Below, piece by piece: positions 1-4,037 of a stretch of DNA of 6,737 nucleotides (position 1 is its first letter; each line of letters starts with the position of its first letter). The position numbers and the translations under genes are program-made. A model generated the notes under the pieces. It made no database searches and was not told the DNA's origin. It saw only the letters and a list, made by a program, of their open reading frames with translations. Origin of the DNA: Chloroflexota bacterium (GTDB taxonomy: Bacteria > Chloroflexota > Dehalococcoidia > DSTF01 > JACRBR01); the NCBI GenBank assembly GCA_016213125.1, contig JACRBR010000172.1, forward strand, positions 1-6,737, written 5' to 3'.

Positions 1-46
1 TCAGGTCCAGGATCATGCCCGGCGCGATCGGTGAGCGGCCCGCGCG

Positions 47-418
47 ATGATAGCGGCGCAAAAGCCAGTAGGCGGCGACGAAACCCAGCAGGTAGGACTC
101 AGCTCCATCGTGTTCCTGTTCGGGACGCCCGAGGACGCGCGCGCGTACGTCGAAGGGAACGCGAACATCCGGGCCGAGGACTACCTCTCGGCGATCGAGG
201 TACAGCAGGTTCAGGCGGAGACCATTGGGGATGCCGCCCACCTGGTGCGCTACCGCCTGGTGGATGGCCGCTCGCTGGAGTACACGTGGTCGCAGGGCCA
301 GTTGGCCGGGCAGGTCATCCTGCGTTACACGCAGGACGCCGAGGAGCCGGACGACCCCGGGACCGTCGTGGGCCTGGCGCGAATCCAGTCGGCGAAGATG
401 GCGGAGTTCCTGCGGTAG
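47..418 (+). CDS. Hypothetical protein, C-terminal-type fragment, possibly 5'-disrupted
   Basis: The function is not recognised. The 123-residue product has no signal peptide or membrane segment. It contains an FLFGTPEDARAYVEG stretch, an IGDAAHLVRYR stretch near residues 60-70, a strand-rich YTWSQGQLAGQVILRY segment at about 79-94, and ends in a helix (VGLARIQSAKMAEFLR). This order resembles the C-terminal half of secreted or lipoprotein-type proteins common in Chloroflexota and actinobacteria, which normally carry an N-terminal signal and about 60-100 more residues. Here the reading frame is closed by TGA at 32-34, and ATG 47 is the only usable start after it, with no ribosome site in front. 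The gene may therefore be a remnant, or it may be broken by a frameshift just upstream. The frame is preferred over the overlapping one from GTG 31 because that alternative is rich in Arg, Gly and Pro, as shadow frames in GC-rich DNA usually are. Confidence 0.55.
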   Translation: MIAAQKPVGGDETQQVGLSSIVFLFGTPEDARAYVEGNANIRAEDYLSAIEVQQVQAETIGDAAHLVRYRLVDGRSLEYTWSQGQLAGQVILRYTQDAEEPDDPGTVVGLARIQSAKMAEFLR

Positions 419-442
419 CTTCCGTTCGTATCCCCGACGCAA

Positions 443-458
443 ATTCGTTATAAAGAAT
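443..458. promoter_or_regulatory. AT-rich near-palindrome, possible operator upstream of the rhodanese gene
   Basis: ATTCGTTATAAAGAAT is an inverted repeat in which 7 of 8 base pairs match and the single mismatch is symmetric (G447/A454). It lies 33 bases before the rhodanese ATG, in the most AT-rich patch of this GC-rich window. It covers a possible -10 element, so a bound dimeric repressor would block transcription. An operator role is inferred; no regulator gene lies next to it. Confidence 0.35.
449..454 (+). promoter_or_regulatory. Possible -10 element for the rhodanese-HAD operon
   Basis: TATAAA matches the bacterial -10 consensus at five of six positions and sits 36 bases before the rhodanese start. 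The best -35 candidate, TTCGTA at 425-430 with an 18-base spacer, is weak. The element lies inside the near-palindrome at 443-458. Confidence 0.35.
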
Positions 459-490
459 CGAAGAACTCAACAAAGGAGCCCCTCCCAGTC

Positions 491-832
491 ATGCCCACGA
501 AAGACGAACGCGAGCCCTTCTACCGGGTGACCGTGGCCGAAGCCAAAGAGATGTTGCAGGATGCCGGCGTTGTGGTGATCGACGTGCGCGAGCCGCACGA
601 GTACAGCGGCGGTCACGTACCGGGCGCCTCGCTGATTCCCGTGAACAGCGTCTTCGCCCGCCGCGAGGAACTGCCCAAGGACAAGAAGATCGTCTTCGTG
701 TGCCAGGTGGGGCAGCGGAGCGCCCTTGCGGCGGAGCTGGCGGCGGCCGCAGGCCTCCCCGCCGAAAGCCTCTACAACCTCGATGGCGGCACCGATGCCT
801 GGAAGAAGGCCGGCGAAGCCGTCGAGGCATAG
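491..832 (+). CDS. Single-domain rhodanese-like sulfurtransferase
   Basis: This 113-residue protein is one complete rhodanese domain. Residues 13-25 form the opening helix after a YRVTVAEAKEML start, VVVIDVREPHEYSGGHVPGA (28-47) is the family's first signature with D31 and R33, and the active-site loop C71-QVGQ-R76 fits the CXXGXR pattern. The C-terminal LYNLDGGTDAWKKAG (94-108) is the second signature. With the cysteine present it should carry a persulfide and transfer sulfane sulfur, probably in the cytoplasm since no signal peptide is visible; the physiological donor and acceptor cannot be read from sequence. AAAGGAG at 472-478 lies 12 bases before the ATG, a slightly long but usable ribosome-site spacing. 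A HAD phosphatase follows on the same strand. The near-palindrome at 443-458 suggests regulated expression. Confidence 0.92.
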   Translation: MPTKDEREPFYRVTVAEAKEMLQDAGVVVIDVREPHEYSGGHVPGASLIPVNSVFARREELPKDKKIVFVCQVGQRSALAAELAAAAGLPAESLYNLDGGTDAWKKAGEAVEA

Positions 833-888
833 TCCCTCGACATAACGACGCGCTGCGAAAGGCACATCCCATCAGCCGCCGCACCATC

Positions 889-1560
889 GTGCTCTGGGAC
901 ATCGACAACACCCTGCTCTACACGGGCGGGGCGGGCGGTGTCGCCATGACGCGCGCCTTCCGCGAACTCTACGGCGTCGACGATGCGTTCGGCCGCGTCG
1001 AGTTCTCCGGCCGCAGCGACACGGCCATCTTCATCGATGCGGCGCGCACCCATGCCATCGCACAGGATCCGGCGTTGGAGATCGTCCGCTTCATCGACGC
1101 GTACCTGCCGCACATGGAGGCGGCGTTGCGGGAGATCCGCGGCGCGCTCATGCCCGGGATTGACGCCGTACTGGCTACGCTTTCTGAGCGGCCTGATGTC
1201 ACGCAAGGCCTCGGGACCGGGAACTTCCGGCGGACGGGCGAGGCCAAGCTCGTCCATTACGGCATCGCGCACTATTTCCCCGGCACCGTGGGCGGTTTCG
1301 GCGACGACCACGAGTCTCGTGATGAGCTGGTCCGGATCGGCATCGAGCGGCTGCGAAACGGCGGCTCCGGCGACGAGCGGGTCGTCGTCATCGGCGACAC
1401 GCCGCACGACGTCGCGGCGGCGAAGGCGAACGGGGCCTTCGCGCTGGGTGTGGCCACCGGCCGTGACTCCGTCCAGCGCCTCCACGGGTGCGGCGCTGAC
1501 GCCGCCGTAGAAGACCTGTCGGACACGGACGCGGCGCTCCACCTTATCCTCGGCGCGTGA
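889..1560 (+). CDS. HAD-superfamily hydrolase (phosphoglycolate phosphatase-like)
   Basis: Haloacid dehalogenase-fold phosphatase of 223 residues if GTG 889 is the start. Motif I is D4-I-D6-N-T8, giving the Asp nucleophile and the acid/base Asp. A helical C1-type cap follows at about residues 15-85. Motif II is Thr110 in LGTGN, the motif III lysine is probably K120 (GEAKL), and motif IV is GD170-TPHD174. The set is complete, so a working Mg-dependent phosphatase is expected; the substrate is unknown and small sugar phosphates or phosphoglycolate are typical for relatives. The start is uncertain: GTG 889 leaves only two residues before motif I and has no ribosome site. GAAAGG at 857-862 is well spaced for an ATC codon at 871, which would add six residues (ISRRTI). 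CTG 853 is also in frame. The gene follows the rhodanese stop by 38-56 bases and is probably co-transcribed with it. It is convergent with the methyltransferase, whose stop is 20 bases away. Confidence 0.87.
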   Translation: MLWDIDNTLLYTGGAGGVAMTRAFRELYGVDDAFGRVEFSGRSDTAIFIDAARTHAIAQDPALEIVRFIDAYLPHMEAALREIRGALMPGIDAVLATLSERPDVTQGLGTGNFRRTGEAKLVHYGIAHYFPGTVGGFGDDHESRDELVRIGIERLRNGGSGDERVVVIGDTPHDVAAAKANGAFALGVATGRDSVQRLHGCGADAAVEDLSDTDAALHLILGA

Positions 1561-1580
1561 CTCTGCTTGGCGGACGCGGC

Positions 1581-2153
1581 TCAACCGGACTGCGGCTTGC
1601 GCGCGAGGAAGCGCATGCCCCGCCAGTCGACCTCGATCGCAACGTCTTCGAATCCCGCCGCTCGCAGCCGATCAGGGAATGTTGCGGGATCCACGGGAAC
1701 GCAGATGTCATCGACGTGCAACTGGCGGAAGCCATCGCTATCGACGCTGTCCGATCCGACGAACAAACCGCCGGGACGCAGAACGCGTGCTGTCTCCGCC
1801 AGCAGCCTGTCCTGCAGCTCCGCCGTCGGCACGTGATGGAGCATCGTGAAGGACGCCGCGGCGCTGAAGAGCGCGGTCTCGAACGGCTGCCGCGTGCCAT
1901 CGCCACGGACCACTTTCACGTTCGTGCCTCGCATCCTCGTCGCGAGTGCCTCCGCCAACTGCGGGTTGATCTCGAGGGCCGTCATTCGTGGCGCCTTACC
2001 CCGGAGGACGTCGGTGGTCAGGCCCGGACCGGGGCCGACCTCTAGCAGGTGCTCTCCCAGCAAGACCTCATCCAGCACCCAGGGAAGCAGCTTGGTTTCG
2101 ACGTGCTCCGCCCACCAGGGGCTGGCGCAGAGCTTCATGTGCACATCGTTCAT
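1581..2153 (-). CDS. Class I SAM-dependent methyltransferase
   Basis: Methyltransferase of 190 residues with the Rossmann-type SAM fold. Motif I is E38-VGPGPG (38-44), which binds SAM. The acidic residue at the end of the second strand is E61 (ALEINPQ). GDG at 84-86 is the adenine-side loop, SFTMLHHV (101-108) is the motif IV region, and RVLRPGG (123-129) is the usual post-motif. The fold belongs to the Methyltransf_11/ubiE-like group of small-molecule methyltransferases; the substrate cannot be told. It probably acts in the cytoplasm. The start at 2153 is chosen because its ATG overlaps the TGA of the preceding VOC gene as ATGA (2150-2153), a layout typical of translational coupling. The in-frame start 45 bases upstream at 2198 would run into the VOC gene. 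An internal ATG at 2138 is less likely. It is the last gene of the minus-strand run. Confidence 0.88.
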   Translation of the reverse strand: MNDVHMKLCASPWWAEHVETKLLPWVLDEVLLGEHLLEVGPGPGLTTDVLRGKAPRMTALEINPQLAEALATRMRGTNVKVVRGDGTRQPFETALFSAAASFTMLHHVPTAELQDRLLAETARVLRPGGLFVGSDSVDSDGFRQLHVDDICVPVDPATFPDRLRAAGFEDVAIEVDWRGMRFLARKPQSG

Positions 2154-2518
2154 GACTGCGTCACCGACAGTGTGTTGCCATCGGGATCCTTGAACCACGC
2201 GATGTTCCCGGCGCCCGACGACCAGATGCCGAGATCGTCCTGCTCAAGTCCCTCGTAGCGCTCGAATTGGACTCCGCGCGACGCCAGTTCCCGGACCGTC
2301 GCGACGATGTCGTCCACGACCCAGCCCAGCGTCGTGTACGGCGCCGGCGCGACGGTCTGCACCTTTTGCACGCGCAGTTTCGTGCCGTACGCGTCGAACA
2401 CGAGCGCGAACGGCGCGTCTTCGATCAGCCGGAGGCCGAGGATGCCTTCATAGAATGCTCGCGCCGCGTCCGGCTGAGCGGTCGCAACGAAGGCCATAAT
2501 GTTGGATGAGCCCAGCAA
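2150..2518 (-). CDS. VOC (glyoxalase/bleomycin-resistance-like) family protein, TTG start
   Basis: A 122-residue single-module vicinal oxygen chelate protein. It shows the opening strand IMAFVATAQPDAARAFYEGILGLRL (7-31), the second-half strand-helix TLGWVVDDIVATVRELASRGV (63-83), and the closing IAWFKDPDGNTLSVTQ (106-121). The positions that usually hold metal-binding His/Glu appear to be non-ligands here (A9 in the first strand, G65 in the third, S118 in the last), so it may bind a ligand without metal or be non-enzymatic; this is judged by eye. GGGAGG lies 7-8 bases before TTG 2518, which supports that start over ATG 2497, where no ribosome site is seen. The longer frame to 2689 adds low-complexity, shadow-like sequence. 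It overlaps the downstream methyltransferase by four bases, so the two are probably made together. Confidence 0.87.
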   Translation of the reverse strand: MLGSSNIMAFVATAQPDAARAFYEGILGLRLIEDAPFALVFDAYGTKLRVQKVQTVAPAPYTTLGWVVDDIVATVRELASRGVQFERYEGLEQDDLGIWSSGAGNIAWFKDPDGNTLSVTQS

Positions 2519-2524
2519 TGCGAA

Positions 2525-2534
2525 TCTCCCTCCC
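2525..2534 (-). promoter_or_regulatory. Ribosome binding site that sets the TTG start of the VOC gene
   Basis: On the minus strand this reads GGGAGGGAGA. The nearest GGGAG core ends seven bases before TTG 2518. It is the only strong purine-rich site near the VOC start and is the reason for choosing TTG over the internal ATG at 2497. Confidence 0.65.
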
Positions 2535-2603
2535 GGCAAGGACCGCCCTGGATTTACACGGCAAGGGGCATTGCCGCCGCCCCATGGACCGTACGCGACC
2601 GAA

Positions 2604-2828
2604 CTACGCTCCGAGCAGCGGGCCCCCTTTGTCCAGCAGTTTGCCCTCGGTGGAGATGACGCTCGGGCGCTCCTCACAGTAGCCGCCAAGCTCGCACTTC
2701 TCGAATAGGAACGCCCCGTGATCCCTGCTGTACGTGATGGTCCACGTACCGAGGATCACGTTGTCCTTCCAGTGGTCGAGCTGCTCCTGCAGGACCTTGA
2801 GCAGCGCCTCGATCTCTTTGCGTCCCAC
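2604..2828 (-). CDS. Small hypothetical protein (74 aa)
   Basis: The function is not recognised. The GTG start at 2828 is preceded by GGGAGG (2834-2839) at a five-base spacing, which argues for a real gene. Residues 1-22 (GRKEIEALLKVLQEQLDHWKD) should form an amphipathic helix. They are followed by a strand-like segment ILGTWTITYSRDHGAFLF (25-42) and a CELGGYC pair of cysteines (C45, C51), then a polar tail with SVISTEGKLLDKG. Two cysteines alone do not make a zinc site; they could pair in a disulfide or a dimer. No signal peptide or membrane segment is seen. It is the first gene of the minus-strand run, 85 bases before the VOC gene, and is divergent from pyrD. Confidence 0.7.
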   Translation of the reverse strand: MGRKEIEALLKVLQEQLDHWKDNVILGTWTITYSRDHGAFLFEKCELGGYCEERPSVISTEGKLLDKGGPLLGA

Positions 2829-2917
2829 AGGAGCCTCCCTCGGAATGGCGCCGGGTGGACGCCGTCGTCACATCTGTGTTCACCGTAGCAGACCGCCCGC
2901 TTGCACGCGCCCGCCGC

Positions 2918-2923
2918 TATAAT
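2918..2923 (+). promoter_or_regulatory. Consensus -10 element for pyrD
   Basis: TATAAT is a perfect match to the -10 consensus in otherwise GC-rich DNA. No good -35 is found at 16-18 bases; TTGCAC at 2901-2906 resembles one but the spacer would be only 11. A transcript would begin near 2929-2930, giving a leader of about 7 bases to ATG 2937 or about 25 to ATG 2955. Confidence 0.6.
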
Positions 2924-2954
2924 CGTCCGACTCCATATGCCGGCCGGACAAGAC

Positions 2955-3878
2955 ATGAACCTCTCCGTCGATATCGCAGCCGGGAAGCGTCCACTCACGC
3001 TCGCGAACCCGGTTATGGTGGCGTCCGGCACCTTCAGCTACGGCCTGGACTACGCGAAGGTGTTCGATATCCAGCGCCTGGGCGCTATCGTCAGTAAGAC
3101 CACGACCCTCCTCCCGCGCGCCGGCAGCCCCGTGCAGCGCATCGACGAGACGCCGGCCGGCATGCTGAACTCCATCGGCCTGCAAAACGTGGGCGTTGCC
3201 GTGCTCAAGCGCGACCTTGCGCCTGTGTGGGCGCGATGGAAGGTGCCCGTCATCGTCAGCATCCTGGGAAGCGCCGTCGAGGAGTACGGCGAGTGCGCGG
3301 CCGCGCTCGACAGCGTCGAGGGTGTGGCCGGGCTGGAGCTCAACATCAGCAGCCCCAACGCGCAGAAGGGTGGTATGGAGTTCGGCCAGGACCCGGAGGT
3401 GGCCGCCGCCGTTACCGCTGCCTGTGTGCGCGCGACACAGCTCCCGGTGATCGTGAAGCTCACCCCGAACGTCACCAGCATCGCCGAGGTCGCCCGGAGG
3501 GTTGTCGATGCCGGGGCGAGCGCGCTCTGCTGCATCAACACCCTGCAGGCGATGTCCATCGACGTGCGCGGGAAGAAGCCCCGCATCGCCCGAACCTTCG
3601 CGGGCCTCTCCGGACCGGCGATCAAGCCCGTGGCATTGCGCATGGTGTGGCAGGTCTGCTCCGCCGTCGATGTGCCCGTCATCGGCTGCGGGGGCATCAC
3701 AACCGCCACGGATGCGCTGGAGTTTCTGATGGCCGGCGCCACGGCCGTCCAGGTCGGCACCGCCACGTTCCGGGACCCCCTCACGCCCCTGCGCGTGCTC
3801 GATGGAATCGAACGCTACATGCGCGACGAGGGGATCAGCGGCCTGCGGGAGATCATCGGAGCCGCTCGCCGGGAGTAG
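2955..3878 (+). CDS. pyrD: Dihydroorotate dehydrogenase, class 1B-like
   Basis: Catalyses oxidation of dihydroorotate to orotate in de novo pyrimidine synthesis, with FMN, in the cytoplasm. The 307-residue TIM barrel shows NPVMVASGTFSYG (18-30), SKTTTLLPRAGSP (47-59) with the FMN/orotate lysine, PAGMLNSIGLQNVG (67-80), LELNISSPN (127-135), VIVKLTPN (165-172), LCCINT (191-196), a long FAGLSGPAIKPVALRMV block (215-231) and IGCGGITTATDALEFLMAGATAVQVGTA (243-270), which binds the FMN phosphate. These fit class 1B, whose members normally work with the PyrK iron-sulfur flavoprotein; no pyrK is in the window. The catalytic-base position, usually Cys in class 1, is Ser133 here, as in class 2 enzymes. 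The start at 2955 matches where related proteins begin; ATG 2937, six codons upstream, is an alternative. Only a weak GGA (2946-2948) serves as ribosome site. A tRNA follows 23 bases after the stop. Confidence 0.93.
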   Translation: MNLSVDIAAGKRPLTLANPVMVASGTFSYGLDYAKVFDIQRLGAIVSKTTTLLPRAGSPVQRIDETPAGMLNSIGLQNVGVAVLKRDLAPVWARWKVPVIVSILGSAVEEYGECAAALDSVEGVAGLELNISSPNAQKGGMEFGQDPEVAAAVTAACVRATQLPVIVKLTPNVTSIAEVARRVVDAGASALCCINTLQAMSIDVRGKKPRIARTFAGLSGPAIKPVALRMVWQVCSAVDVPVIGCGGITTATDALEFLMAGATAVQVGTATFRDPLTPLRVLDGIERYMRDEGISGLREIIGAARRE

Positions 3879-3882
3879 CGCC

Positions 3883-3891
3883 TGCTATCCT
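3883..3891 (+). promoter_or_regulatory. Possible extended -10 promoter for tRNA-Pro
   Basis: TGCTATCCT has the TGN extension and four of six -10 bases. It would start transcription near 3898, a few bases before the mature tRNA 5' end at 3902. No -35 is visible. Read-through from pyrD is an equally possible source of the tRNA. Confidence 0.3.
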
Positions 3892-3901
3892 GAGCGGCGA
3901 A

Positions 3902-3978
3902 CGGGGAGTGGCGCAGTCCGGTAGCGCGCCTGCTTTGGGAGCAGGAGGCCGTGGGTTCGAATCCCGCCTCCCCGACCA
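3902..3978 (+). tRNA. tRNA-Pro, anticodon TGG
   Basis: A full 77-base cloverleaf can be drawn. The acceptor stem CGGGGAG (3902-3908) pairs perfectly with CTCCCCG (3968-3974). The D stem is GCGC (3911-3914) with GCGC (3924-3927). The anticodon stem is CCTGC with GCAGG around loop TTTGGGA, placing TGG at 3936-3938, which reads CCA and by wobble other proline codons. The T arm is GTGGG-TTCGAAT-CCCGC with one T-G pair. The discriminator is A3975 and the CCA end (3976-3978) is encoded. The GGTAGCGC D-loop pattern is typical. It lies 23 bases after pyrD and 59 bases before the next gene, same strand. Confidence 0.97.
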
Positions 3979-4037
3979 CCCTTACGTCCCTTACTCCCCG
4001 ATCCAGTTCCCGGCGTCCCAAACCGATACTTCCGGAC

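Noticed and set aside
1561..1580. Shared terminator between the convergent HAD and methyltransferase genes
   Set aside because: The 20-base gap has no stable stem and no T-run on either strand.
772..1584. 270-codon minus-strand frame opposite the rhodanese and HAD genes
   Set aside because: It mirrors the HAD gene, whose full motif set is on the plus strand; no domain is seen in the reverse frame.
2560..2585. GC hairpin between the small gene and the VOC gene (GGGGC/GCCCC stem, nine-base loop)
   Set aside because: The five-pair stem is short and is not followed by a T-run on the minus strand, so it does not support a terminator or attenuator.
2901..2906. TTGCAC as the -35 partner of the pyrD TATAAT box
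   Set aside because: The spacer would be 11 bases, too short for a normal sigma-70-type promoter.
3902..3978. tRNA-Pro 3' end as an integration site for a mobile element
   Set aside because: No integrase, no repeat of the tRNA 3' end and no shift in base composition was seen downstream; the following gene looks chromosomal.
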